Part shown: positions 39,224 to 50,441 of the stretch, in pieces
How positions within the stretch are numbered: the stretch's first letter is position 1
Layout of the letters: the number at the start of each line of letters is the position of its first letter
NCBI GenBank assembly: GCA_014529385.2
Contig: CM043969.1
Span: forward strand, 30,522,946-30,586,945
Source: Adiantum capillus-veneris
Taxonomy: Eukaryota; Streptophyta; Polypodiopsida; Polypodiales; Pteridaceae
Reading direction: 5' to 3'
Length of the DNA stretch: 64,000 nucleotides
Made by a program: the position numbers and the translations under genes
The notes under the pieces: generated by a model
What the model was told of the DNA's origin: nothing
The model's input: only the letters and a program-made list of their open reading frames with translations
Databases searched by the model: none

Positions 39224-41705
39224 ATGTCGTATAGCTCCGCTGCCATGATGAGAAAAAGAGCAGAGAAATGCAAGCTAAGCTTCTTTCAAGCCTACACATT
39301 TACTGAGCAGTGATCAGGGCTTGATAATAGGCCAAGTTTAATGACATGCATCTTAAAAGGGCCAACAGATGCCTTAATGATGCCAAAAAATGAGTATGCT
39401 TGAAGTAAGGATAAAAGCAAGATTATGATCTAGAACTGCAGTGCTTGAAGTGCTCTACTGGCCTGTCTTTACGGCTCGTCGATTGGAGCTACGGTGAAGA
39501 AGTTATGGCACTTTGAAGTTTAAGTCGATTGTTGCAGATCCGTAGTGGATTGGGAAACTGTAGCTGAGGTGACAGAATTGAAATGAATGTACGGGCTTGA
39601 AGTGCTCACTTCGTGGAGTGCGTCATTATTTTCAGATCAGTGATCGGAGTCCCGGTCGCCAAGATATTAGCCGTTAAAGATTCAACGGGGGCCGGCTCCG
39701 TACCAGTTTGATCCGCTCGATCGGTGTTTCGTCTGGGAGTTTTGAGCAGCAGCAAGGGTTTTGACTACAACAGAATAAGTGCTTGAGATAGCAGTGCTTT
39801 AATCGATATGTACTCCAAATTTGATGCCTGCTATAGTGCCTGGCCTGTATGTACGCCAATGACTGCCCAATGTTGGCCGGTGGTAGTCGTAATTGGCAAT
39901 GCTTGGCTAGTCTCACACTCTTTGACTCAATGTGATGAGAAGACCTACGTCAAATGCAATCACTTATACTTGCATCTTAATGGCCAGTCGCAAAGTCCAC
40001 AACACTGCAATGGGCAACAAAAACCCACGATGATAATGTTAGTCGGTAGCTATTGTGGGGAAAGTTGTTGAGCTTGGTGATGCTTTGCCCAACATGTGTG
40101 ACTGTGGCGCCTTTACAAAAGCATGATATGCACATCAAATGTGGTGCCCTCCTCAGCTCGTACGACCTTGAGCGCGCGATCATGTGGTCCAAGTCTCCCA
40201 GTTTATCCAGTACCCTCGCCCACTGGCTCTAAAAATATAAAAGCTATTAGCTAGCAGGGATATCTCCCCCCAAGCAATGGCCGCCCAAGGGAAACCAAGT
40301 GAGAGGCCGCCCACTTAATCAATTAAGGATTGATAGTGTGTAATGTGAACAAAAGAAAAGGAGAAAAAAGCGTGCAACAGCCAGGGGCGACGAGCAGCAA
40401 AGCTACGTAAGGAGGAGGTTGCAGTGGCTTGCACAACGCGCAAAATCCAATGAGCGTGAAGCGATATCTCATCCACACATTGAGGCAACCCTTTTTGGTA
40501 GCAGCTATGTCAAATTCCGCGCTGGTAACTGTCTGCTCGCCTGCCACGTCATTGGGCGGCTTTTCCCGCGCCACGTCAGTCACGGCACCGTGACTGTGTG
40601 GTGGGGGCAACTTTTTTAAGGGATTTTTTTAGGGTGGCTTCAAGGAGCGGAGGAGGAAGGCAATTCAAAGCTTCAAGAACCCAAGAAGGAATATCCATAG
40701 CAAGGAAGCCAGGAGAAGGGAACAAGAGGTAACCAAGGGCAAGGCATGAGAAGGGAACAAGAGGTAAACGAGGGCAAGGAGAAGGTGTTATGAAGCCAAG
40801 GCAAGGAAAGTCTCTCGCTCTCGGAACTAGGCAAGAGAGGCTCAGTCAAGCTTGAAAAAAAGCAAGAGAGGCTCGATCTCTCTCCCTTTCGAGCTTGCAC
40901 AAAGAGCTTTGCTTTTTCTCTCTCGAGCTTGAACAAGAAGCAAGCAAGGAGAGTGGAAGCGAAGCAAAACGAGGGAGAGGAAAGTTGAACTAATGAGAAG
41001 AACTTGTCAAGGCGAGCAAGCAAAGCAAGGGAGTAAACTTGAAGCAAGCAAGGGCGAGCTTGGTCGAAGCAAGCAAGGGCTTGAAGTAAGCAAAGGAGAG
41101 CTTGGACGACTATAAACCCCTAAGCTATCGGGGCAAGTTTGGCAGATCCCTTAAGGGAAAGTGAAGGAGCAAAATTGAAGATCTGTGAAGGAGGTGAAGA
41201 ACGAGAAAGACGGGGGAAATTTTGGCAGATCTCTCTCAATCTTTCTCTCAATTAAGCATAAAAAGTAAGGCAGAGGCGATCAGAGGGTGCTACATAGAGA
41301 TAGCTTGCAGAGAATTTGGCAATAATTGAAGCATAAAGATTGAGGCAATGAGCGGAATTAGGTAAATGAGGCAGATAAAGCGACATAAGGGAATCTAATC
41401 ATCAACATCAGTCCGAAGTTGATTAAGCATTTTGTTATGTCCGGTGTCGTTAACGGCCCGGTTAATCCTGTAAACGGGAGCTTAAACTCCTAGTTATCAG
41501 ATGATCCGAGTGACGGTGCTGTTAACAGCCTGCCTTGGCTAAGAATTAAGTTGTACTCAAAGCTTTAATCAATTAATTGATGACTATAGTGATTCCAGAT
41601 TCAGTTACATCTGTTGTTCTTGTTCTCTCTCTTTCACACCTCCCACAGCGAGAGGCTCGGCGCCTGCTTGACTCACATAGCGAACACATATCCCCCAACA
41701 TCTTT
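39224..41705 (+). repeat. NA-2 3' LTR
   Basis: 2482 bp, ATGTCG to CAACATCTTT. It keeps the 535 bp missing from the 5' LTR (about 39298-39833), and that part shares a GATCGGAGTCC block with the gypsy-1 and NA-1 LTRs. TATA-like box 41111-41116. Followed by the target duplication GTGCG. Confidence 0.85.
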
Positions 41706-42560
41706 GTGCGCTTGAGCCAACACAAAAAGTTCTTGAAAAGCTTTCTTTCCGGAATGCCAACTCTTGCAATGCACTGACTGTGGTGCTTTGATCTATATGT
41801 ATGTCAAATTTGGTGCCGTTATGATAGCACGAGAAGTTTTTGATGGGGTCCTCTCTAGGATGTTGTCTCTTGGAGTGAGTGGATTACACGATATAGTCAA
41901 CCTGGTTGTGGCAAGCTTAGGCAAGACCTTCATATATATGATTTCTTAATTCAAGATGAGATTTCTATCCAGAGGCTATCGTATCAAGATGCCATGCTTG
42001 GAAGTGCTTTGATCTATATGTATGCCAAATGTAGTGTTGTCACACGAGAAGCTTTTGATGGGGATCCTCTCTAGGCTGTCATCTCATGGACTGAGTGGAT
42101 TGTATGATATGGTCAACCTCGTCGTGGCAAGGAATCTGTGGGATCTTTTTACAATATGTGAAGGGATGTTCTGTCTCTAATTGCAATCACCTACGCTTCC
42201 ACCTTGAAGGCTTGTGGCCTTATACAAGATCTTTGAATGGGTGAAAGAATTTATGATATGGTTGCAAGTCAAGGGCTGTTGTAGAAACATTCAGGAAATT
42301 CTTTGATCCATATGTATGCCAGATGAGGTGACCGTATTAAAGGACAAAACCGATGAGCTTTCTATGAAAAATGTCGCCTTCATAGTGGGTTGATTGCTGA
42401 ATATGAGATACATGGCTCTAGCAAGGAAGCTTTGGGCTATCTTATCCATATGCAAAGACCCGCTTCTTCCTAAAGTTCCTCCACCCAAATAGTCACAAGC
42501 CTATCTCCTTCATCCTCCATGGGATGTCATCTCTTGCAGCGGGTTAAGAGCAGGAGATTC
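41706..42560 (+). pseudogene. Degenerate PPR array, segment 3
   Basis: Continues the PPR reading after NA-2: LEPTQKVLEKLSFRN, then two related units (41764-41930 and 41990-42150) with IYMYxKFGAV, AREVFDGVLSRMLS and GLHDIVNLVVA, then further remnants to a PWDVISCSG phrase near 42.53 kb. Stops and shifts throughout. Confidence 0.8.
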
Positions 42561-42951
42561 CCAACATCGTTGATGCAAGGTGCATCGATGATAGACATTC
42601 AATCGCGCGGTGAGTAAGCATTATCATTCTATGATTTTTGACACTACGAACGAAGTTAATGAACAAAATGGAAATTGCACGCTATTGTGGGAATGGCACG
42701 TTTCCTTGTATTATAAAAATTGGGGAGGACTATGCAACTCTCCCATGCAAGGAAACTTGCATGTTTTTTTTTTTGAAACATAAAAATGGAAGAACAAACA
42801 ATTAATAACATTGATGAATTGTATGATTACGAACATTGAGCTTGACAAACCTCTAACCCTGCTCCTGGTTTCTTGCAAGGTACCCCTCTGAAGCACTAGG
42901 ATTGGTATCTCATTTTTGCGAGGTACACCTATGAACCACGTCAATCTGTAG

Positions 42952-42987
<36 letters not shown>

Positions 42988-43274
42988 ATCCTTTCGTAAA
43001 TTTTTTCACTTGAGAAGCATTGATATGGCATATATAGTTTCCAATATTTTGCTCAATCTTAATTAGATCCAAACAGAGCTAACGAGGCACTCTAGTTACT
43101 TTGTTAACGTAAGAGGCATTTTAAAATCCGTGGCCTCTTGTTAACTCACGTGGCTCCTCTTTAAAAAAAAAACCCTGCGATGTAAAGCTCTACAAAAAAT
43201 TATGCTGTCAAAAGATACCAAGTGAATAAAATAAAAAAAGCACTCTACATTGCTCTCAACAACAATTCAATCTT
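42561..43274. other. Unassigned, with a (CT)n microsatellite
   Basis: No coding. (CT)n at 42953-42984. A T9 run at 42767 and A10 at 43163 suggest worn retroposon tails, but I cannot assign them. Confidence 0.4.
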
Positions 43275-43348
43275 CTCCACAAGCAGTTCGCACGTTCCCA
43301 GAAGTAGCCACAAGCAATTTGCAAGTTGCAGACACAAGCAGTTCGCAC
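43275..43348 (+). repeat. Short minisatellite at the Tat-array insertion site
   Basis: Two full units and a part of a third, built on ACAAGCAGTTCGCACGTTSC. The third unit stops at TTCGCAC and its expected continuation GTTGCGAGAAAC appears beyond the far end of the array at 62820, so the array split this repeat. Confidence 0.65.
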
Positions 43349-45954
43349 TGAGGCGGTCCGGGGCAGGCAACAAGAAGAGCAGCCTCTAAACACCCTTCGA
43401 GGCTCACGTGCTGCTCAATTGGGGCTGGGGCAAGCACAATCAGAGACAACAACAACCCACAGCCAGAAACCAAACAAGAAAAGGGGAACCACCTAGTTGT
43501 AGATGCGAACTAGGACGCACGTGATATCTCCTTGTACTCAAACGCACAAAGAGAGGGGAATGCAAGATAGCCACACACACCAGACACAAACATTCACCAT
43601 GCCAGAGAGAGGTAAAGAGCACAAATAAACTTGAGCAACTCAGTCTTAGCCTTAAAGACTAGATGCACACAAAGCTTGATGAGAAATAGAGAGACAACAC
43701 AAAACTTGACCTTGTTGCCAATACACAAATTGTCTTAGGGTCACGGGAGCCCTCTCACCGAGCACCCTCTTACAATTGACCTTTTAGGAAAACAATTCAA
43801 CAAGCCCCCAAACCACCAAGCATGAAATGGCACAACAAACTTTAAGAACAATATACTTTCAACCACCTGATGAGCCAACTTATCAAGTCAATTTGGAGAG
43901 AAGAGTCGTAGTTGCAGCATACAATTGCACCCAAAACTATAAATCTTATTTATGCACAAGAGTAGGCTACAAGTGTGGTGAAGAGTATGGCATACACTCC
44001 ACTCCTCTAGATGGAATAACTAACTTCAAGCTTCTCCATGCACCTATGTGTAATAATGGAATAGAGCACTCACGATGCACACACTCTACACAACTAGGCT
44101 TGAAGAGTGGTGTGCTATGTGTTGAGAATGGTGTGGTGTAGTGTGATCATGTGATGTTTTACAAGGGAGAGAAGGGCTCTATTTATAGGTTTTAGAAGCC
44201 CCGATTTGGATTAGGCCTAATCAAGTTTATATGAAGGAATAAAAGATTATGCATATTTTTATTTTATTTTAATGAGGGTGGGTCTCTCTTGTCCTTTGAG
44301 TCACATGGATGTGGGCTCAAGAAAAGAGAATTATTGAGGATGATAGGAGAGAGGATTGAGTGAATAATTTGGGAGTGCCTACTCTAGTAGAGGGTGCATT
44401 TTACAATAAGGTTAGTGGTTAGTAGTTAGTAATTATCACTAAAAAATATTTACAAATCATTCACCAAATGGTGAGATATATGATGAGAAAAGTTAGAGAA
44501 GGGATGAGCTTGTAAAGAGAGGTTGAAGCTTTGGAGAAGTTGACATTCACCTGTTTACAGCACCGGAAGAAGAAGTAGTCAGCATGGCGAAGCAGCGCGT
44601 GTCGATGAAGCTATGTTATTTCAAACCTTGGAAAATTCATGATAAAAGCCTTCATTTGCAGAGCTTATCCTTGGATTTTTGCTGATTTTTTGAAGTTCTT
44701 TACGAAGTTGAAGAGAGTATGGTAATATGGACATATATGTAGAGAGAAAGGGGGACACATAGGGTGTAGAAATGGAGGATGAAGGCTATGGAGGTGTGAG
44801 AGATGTGGCAATGGTGAAGAGGGTGAATTAGGACATGGGAGTTGCAGGTTTGGGAGTGGGAAGGAGAGGGAGGAGTGTGTGTGAAAGAGAAAAATGATAA
44901 AGTGGAAGAGAGAGTGTGGCTGCATAGCATGGGCAAACTGGGGTCCACCAATAAAATCATAGCTCACAGCTCGTAGCTCAAAAAATAATGAAAAAATTTG
45001 AGGTAAAATTTCAGCTCATGAGCTACAACGTTTTTTTGTATCACCTTTTCAAATTTGGGGAGCATGTGATCTTTAAAAATTCAGCAAAACCGACTGTTTT
45101 TTTCCACTGCACAAAGTCCTTGTGAGGTCCTTCTTTGGATGATTCTTTTGAATACCTCCAAGAGTGAGCTCCCCATGGTGCATGGATGCATGCCACATAC
45201 CCTTGACCTTATTTGGTAGGTCTATAATTGAAGATATTATTCAGATCATGATATAAGTGAATAGTACAACTAAGAAAATCAAATATGAGGGGTCTAAAAA
45301 AATATGTACATGTCAAATATAAATAATATAGGTGGAAAAAATATAAAGGGGTCAAAATAAATCTCTCTCATCATAAGTCTACCATAAAAACATGAAATTT
45401 TTTTGTGGTCTAATTTATGAGAGTAATAGAGAATAGATGTAGGAAGGAAAAAATGGCAATAGTGAAAAAATATACACATAAATAAAACTAGTTTTTTTGG
45501 ATTTTTATTGGGATGGAGTTACACCAAAAATAAGAGAAGCTTGCATGAAATTATTTTTATATGAAATAAAGAGTATGCAAAATGGTAAGAAAAAATATGG
45601 TAATGGTGAGTCAATGTACATAGCATAAATAACACACCATAGGTAGAAATATTTAAATAAATACCAAAATAATTATGAAAAATCTTTTTATTTAGGCCCT
45701 ATATACAATGAAATATTTACACACAAATGGGCCATAATATACTTATATATTTTTTATTTATTTTTATTTATTTTTGGCTCAACTAGCCTAGTGACTAGCT
45801 AATTAAGGGTTTTTAAGAAGATATGGGAAAAGTCCCCTAACTCACACACACCTATATATAGTGAAATGGTAGGGATAGCCACAGTGTTTGAATGATTTTG
45901 GTAGGGTGGGTTAACTCACTGTGGCAATTACGGAGAGCCAAAAAACGGCTATCA
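43349..45954 (-). repeat. LTR1 (3' LTR of copy A)
   Basis: 2606 bp, TGAGGCGG to GGCTATCA. TATA box CCTATAAATAGAG on the minus strand at 44177-44189, which puts the transcription start about 1.8 kb into the LTR. Short open frames in it are not conserved genes. Confidence 0.95.
44177..44189 (-). promoter_or_regulatory. TATA box in LTR1
   Basis: CCTATAAATAGAG on the element's sense strand, conserved in LTR2 (52637-52649) and LTR3 (61051-61063). Confidence 0.65.
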
Positions 45955-45958
45955 TTAG

Positions 45959-45970
45959 CCCTCCCCCAGG
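45959..45970 (-). other. Polypurine tract, copy A
   Basis: Minus-strand CCTGGGGGAGGG lies 4 nt before the LTR start TGATAGCC. Confidence 0.8.
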
Positions 45971-45982
45971 ATAATGGTATAT

Positions 45983-46806
45983 TCATGTACCATCATAGAG
46001 CATCTCTTCCAAAGAGAGTGCTTCAGAGTCCTTGAGGAGATCTTCATTGTTTGGCCCCTTAGAATTTTGGCTGGAGCTACACTCATGCTTCATGTAACAA
46101 TACTTACATGAGACAGCTTCTCTTTGACAGATCTTTGGTAGATCCTTTGGTAGAAGGCGACTCAAATAGGGCTTCGAGCGATAACCATTTACCTTCCTAG
46201 AGTGCTCTTTCCCATTCAAGTCCATAAGTTGATAGTAACTTGAATTGAAAGCCTTCTTAACTATGTATGGCCCCTGCCATCTAGTTTCAAATTTGGCATC
46301 AAAACGATTATCGAGTCGATTGTCATACCTTAGCACAAGATCTCCTTCATTGATGCCTTTGTCCTTTAGTTTCTTGTCAAGCTTCTCCTTTGCCTGCGTA
46401 GCGTTCCTTTTGTAGCACTCGTATGCTGCTTCTCTTTTCCACTGAAGCTCAGCGAGGGTAAGAAGTCGATCCATCCATGCTTCTTCATCATCTTGTGCTG
46501 CTTTGCCATGAAGTCGCATTGTTGGAATGTTGAGCTCAATTGGTTGTAAATCCTCTTGACCATAGACCAAGTGAAATGGTGTGAACTCCGTGGCTTCCCT
46601 ATATGTGGTTCGATACGCCCACAAGACACCATCCAAGAAGTCATCCCACAACTTTGTCTTGTTTTACACCATCTTTCTAATGATGCCTGCAATGACACCA
46701 TTAGATTTTTCTACCAAACCATTTGATTGGGGATAGTAGGATGTACTATGACGATGTAGAATGTGAAGTTCTTCACAGACCTCTGTGAGAAAGCCCTTTC
46801 TAAACC
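45983..46806 (-). pseudogene. Copy A integrase C-terminal half with GPY/F
   Basis: Continues integrase in another frame: SDNVLGFRKGF (second catalytic Asp), SYYPQSNGLVEKSNG (catalytic Glu), then a TAA at about 46664. From there 222 codons are open: WDDFLDGVLWAYRTTYREAT, a long basic linker, RWQGPYIVKKAF (GPY/F) and an extended tail. No chromodomain. The frameshift (near 46.81 kb) and the stop are both shared with copy B, so they predate the duplication. Confidence 0.9.
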
Positions 46807-49164
46807 CTAGAACATTATCAGAAACTCCAAAGGTGTGCCAAATCTACAACAAATGTGAGTGTACACAAACTTGCTAACTGTCTTCTCATTCACTCTTGCC
46901 ACACTTTGAGCTTCTACCCACCTAGTCATGTAGTCTATGGCCACCAAGATACCATTTTTAGTCCTAGGCAATGGACCCATAACATCAATGCCCCATTTTT
47001 CAAACGGACCATTTGTAAGGACTAGCTGATGTGGACCATGTAACAGACGCTTGTTTCCATTAATCTGACAATTGTGGCAGCTTTTACATAAATGTTGAAC
47101 ATCAATGTGCAAGATTGGCCAAACATATCCGGCAAGCAAAATATTTTTTGCAGTGAGTTCTTGTGCAAAATGACCACCACATGCTTCCTCATGCAAACCT
47201 TTTAGAATGGCTAGGATTTCCTCAATAGTTGGTACTCTTCTGCACACTTGATCCTTCCCTCTTTGATAGAGGGATCCTTCTAAGAAGAGATATGCGCTTG
47301 CCTTTTTCATGAGTTTCCTCTTCTGAGCCTTCGTGAAGTCTTGTGGAAACTCACCCTCCAAAATGTAGCTAATGATGGGAGTCAATGAATCCAATCCCTG
47401 GTATCTCGGTTGCTTGACAGTTGCTGCCACCATGATGACCTGCACTTCTTTCTCAACACATGTAACTGCTTGTTGTGCAAATAAATCGGCATCTTCATTT
47501 TGTTTCCTAGGAATATGATATAGTTGCACTTCTTCGAACTGATTAAACATCCTACGAATGGCATGAACTTTTGTCGTTAGGCTTTCATTCTTGCATGACC
47601 AAATGCCTAAAATTTGCTTCACGATGAGAAGTGTATCCCCTTTTACCATGAGACGTTGTATACCTTGGCCAATGCATATCTTTAAACCATGAAGTAGTGT
47701 GTCATATTTTGCTTCATTGTTGCTAGTTGAACCTGGTAGATTGACCTTCTCTTGCATGACCACCTCCCCACTTGGGTTGAGCAATACTAGCCCTCCCCCT
47801 GCTTTTCCTGTGGCTCGTCGAAAAGCTCCATCAAAGAACAAGGTAAAAGCATTAGGAATACTTTTAGGTGGTGGCAATGGTAGGGTCTTCACTTCAGGCA
47901 CCTTAATCTCCTTCTCATGTACCCTATAAGTAAGGATCCCTGCCAATTGTGCACGCAAACTATCTTCTACCTTGAAAGAGTATTGAAACTCTTGTAATTC
48001 CATAATCCACTTTGAGATCCTAGTGCTAAGATTCATTTGAGATGACACCCAAGGAAACAAATTTTCTGCAGTAAGAATTACAAAAGGTTTTGGTAGAAAG
48101 TAGGATCTAAAATTTCTCACCACAAACATGAGAGAAAGCATCATGAGTTCTGCCTCTGTGTAGCCTCTCTCCAAAGTATTCATGACCCTACTAGCAAAGT
48201 AGATGGGTCGCATCCTGGTACTGTGGGGATCTTGTTGTAATAAAACTGCACCAATTGTTTCCTTCCCAACACTAGAGCTAACAAAGAATGTGTACTTTTG
48301 AATGAATGAGATGACCTCTTTGAGATTTTTGGGTGATGGAAGCTCAATAAGAGCCTTTGCCTTTGAAGGATCCACCTCAATGCCTTTATAGGAAACCTTG
48401 TGACCAAGCAAGATCACTTCATCCCCACCTATGTGACACTTATCGAGGTTGAGTTGACCTCCCATGTCGTAGAGCTTCTTTAAACCTTCTTCTACCCTTT
48501 GTAGATGCAATGATTTTGAGATATAAATGCAAAAATCATCAATAAAAACCCTAATGGACTTTCCAAAGAATGCTTGAAACACCATGTTCATGAAGCGTTG
48601 GAAAGTTGCAGGAGCATTTGTCAGTCCAAATGGCATGACTCTAAAAGCATAACAACCCCAAGGAGTGATGAAGGTTGTTTTCAATTGATCTTCCAATGCG
48701 ATACCTATTTGAAAGTAACCCGAGTAGCCATCACACACAGTGTACTTCTCATGACCAGCTACCTCATTTAGTATCTCATCCTGAAATGAGAGGGAAAAGT
48801 GATCTCTTTTTGTTGCCTCATTGAGTGGACGGTAATCCACACACACCCTCCACTTGCCATTTTTCTTAGGAGTGACAACAACGGGAGAGACCCACTCTGA
48901 ATTCTCCACTGGATAAATGAAATCTGCTGCTAGAAGCTTTTTTACCTCCTTGAGTAAAGCCTGCTCCTTGATGACTCCTAGCCTTCGTAGCTTTTGAGCC
49001 TTAGGTGTGGCCTCTGGCTTCAACTCAGATTTGTGTTGAACAGCATCTACTCCACGCACATCGGTGTAGTCTTTAGCGAAAAGCCTAGGAAATTTCCTTA
49101 ACAAACCTTTGAGCTCCTCTCTTTCATCCTTTGTAAGTGTTGTAGATAACATACCTTCTAGCAT
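46807..49164 (-). pseudogene. Copy A RT, RNase H and integrase N-terminal part
   Basis: 785-codon frame from an ATG. RT about residues 70-290: SPVVVTPKKNGKWRVCVDYR, CDGYSGYFQIGI, MPFGLTNAPATFQRFMN, VFIDDFCIY (catalytic Asp pair). Then VISFIQKYTFFVSSSVGKE runs straight into IGAVLLQQD, so the RT connection and the start of the first RNase H (including its first Asp) are deleted. A second RNase H follows: LFFDGAFRRATGKAGGG, NNEAKYDTLLHGL, VKGDTLLIV, HIPRKQNEDAD. Then the H2C2 finger (GGHFAQEL, CKSCHNCQ) and WGIDVMGPLP with the first integrase Asp. It ends by frameshift at FLIMF. Confidence 0.95.
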
Positions 49165-49199
49165 TCTTTCATCTTACACTTTTTGGTTTTCTTGGAAAC

Positions 49200-49739
49200 C
49201 TACCTCTTCCTAACTGGGCAAGAGGTCTCTTGGTTGTTTGGATTAAACCTTACCCCCATGACTTCGATGGAAGACTCCTCTTCAGTAATGTTGCCGCTAC
49301 TTTCTCCTTCTGAAGTGCTATCGGTCCTGCCTTCCTCCGTCTCACTTTGAGATGATTCTTCATGGAGCTCCTCTTGGCGTTTCTCCTTCATGTCAAAGAC
49401 AACCTTCTTATGATTGTCATTCCTGCAAATTAGCTTTCCACTCTCCCAATCCTGCAAAGCTCGCATTTTCATTAGCCATGGTCTCCCTAGAATAAAGGGG
49501 TAACCATTTCCTTTGGTAGACATGACATAGAAATCCTCTGCCTTCTTAATGCCAAAGGCCTCCACAGAGACATTTTTACAAATTTCTACACACCTAGCTT
49601 TTCTATTGTTTGCCATCTTGACTATAATTTCAGGTGTCTCATGGATGTGCATGCCTAGTTTTTGCATGAGTCCCTCTGTCATGATGCAAATTTGTGCACC
49701 CCCATCCACTAGACCTTTCCTAACCAATCTTCCTTTGAT
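49200..49739 (-). pseudogene. Copy A protease
   Basis: Open stretch with LVDGGAQICIMTEGLMQKLG, the retropepsin active-site region; the usual Asp-Thr/Ser-Gly reads Asp-Gly-Gly here. PFILGRPWLMKM follows, matching the conserved ILGRPWL block. The C-terminus is acidic and Ser-rich (SSQSETEEG). Separated from the RT frame by a TAG and a frame change, and from the upstream part by a TAG after VLDC. Confidence 0.85.
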
Positions 49740-50351
49740 CTAACAATCTAGCACATGTGTAATATCCTCATTCATTTCAGCATGTGCAATTTTTACAATA
49801 GACCCACTCTCTTTTACCTTTCTCCTAGTGCTAACTGCCTTTGTTAAATCCCTCCTAACTTGTGGGCATAATGCAAGAAACTGAGGCCATGAGATATAAG
49901 GACCCTTACCTCTCATGTCTTCCAATAGGTTGTATGGAGCCATACCATGTCCAAGAGGGAAGTCTTGGAGATTGATACAACATCGAGTCCTCTTAGCTTC
50001 CTTGGTCTCCTTTGCCTTGTTTTCTTGTCCATGGTCACTTTGTGATGTGACACCTTCTTTCTCTTTACCTTTTCCTTAGCCACGCTTAATGCCATTTGAT
50101 TCCATGTCAACCTCATTTGAATTTGTCACCTCTACCACATGCAAATTTGGGTCTGGCAAAGGTGGAACTCCTTCCACTCCTTGTGGAGGTGGTCTTGCTC
50201 CATTTGGCCTTTGTAGAAGCCGTGGTTGCTGACTAGTTCCTTCACATGTATTCATCATTGGGTAATTCAAGTTAGGTCTCCCTGGCTCCCCACGGGGCCA
50301 AGGACAATTATACATCCCATGTCCATACTCTCCGCAATTCCAACATTGCAA
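49740..50351 (-). pseudogene. Copy A nucleocapsid CCHC and linker
   Basis: QCWNCGEYGHGMYNCPW is one CCHC knuckle (C-x2-C-x4-H-x4-C), which packages element RNA. A Pro-rich linker and basic stretch follow (KEKVKRKKVSH in another frame), with one in-frame stop after GIKRG (near 50076). MAPYNLLEDMRGKGPYIS at 49943 leads into the protease. The upstream TAA after NES separates it from gag in the same frame. Confidence 0.85.
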
Positions 50352-50441
50352 GACTCTCCTAGGTCGTGGATCTCTCTCTTCAGACTTCTTTGCTTGTCCC
50401 TTTCGACCTACAGCTTGTGCAAGGTGAATTGACAGGCTGCT

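Larger units (their letters stand above)
34446..41705 (+). mobile_element. NA-2: non-autonomous LTR retrotransposon with gag-like and novel acidic ORFs
   Basis: 7.26-kb plus-strand element with perfect 5-bp target duplication GTGCG at 34441-34445 and 41706-41710. Excising it restores the PPR codons YAKCGALEPTQKVLEKL. It comprises a 5' LTR (34446-36392), primer site region, three reading frames (36404-38573), polypurine tract (39213-39223) and 3' LTR (39224-41705). There is no protease, RT, RNase H or integrase, so it must depend on another element's enzymes. Its polypurine tract and LTR start are identical to those of gypsy-1. Confidence 0.85.

Noticed and set aside
43827-44141. Plus-strand frame with several Cys and Tyr repeated in each LTR
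   Set aside because: Antisense to the element and shortened or shifted in LTR2 and LTR3 by a one-base indel; no start context or known motif.
44665-44967. Conserved 100-codon open frame in all three Tat LTRs (also 53126-53428 and 61541-61843)
   Set aside because: It lies upstream of the LTR TATA box, is Ser/Pro/His/Leu-rich low complexity, and is conserved simply because the LTRs are copies of each other.
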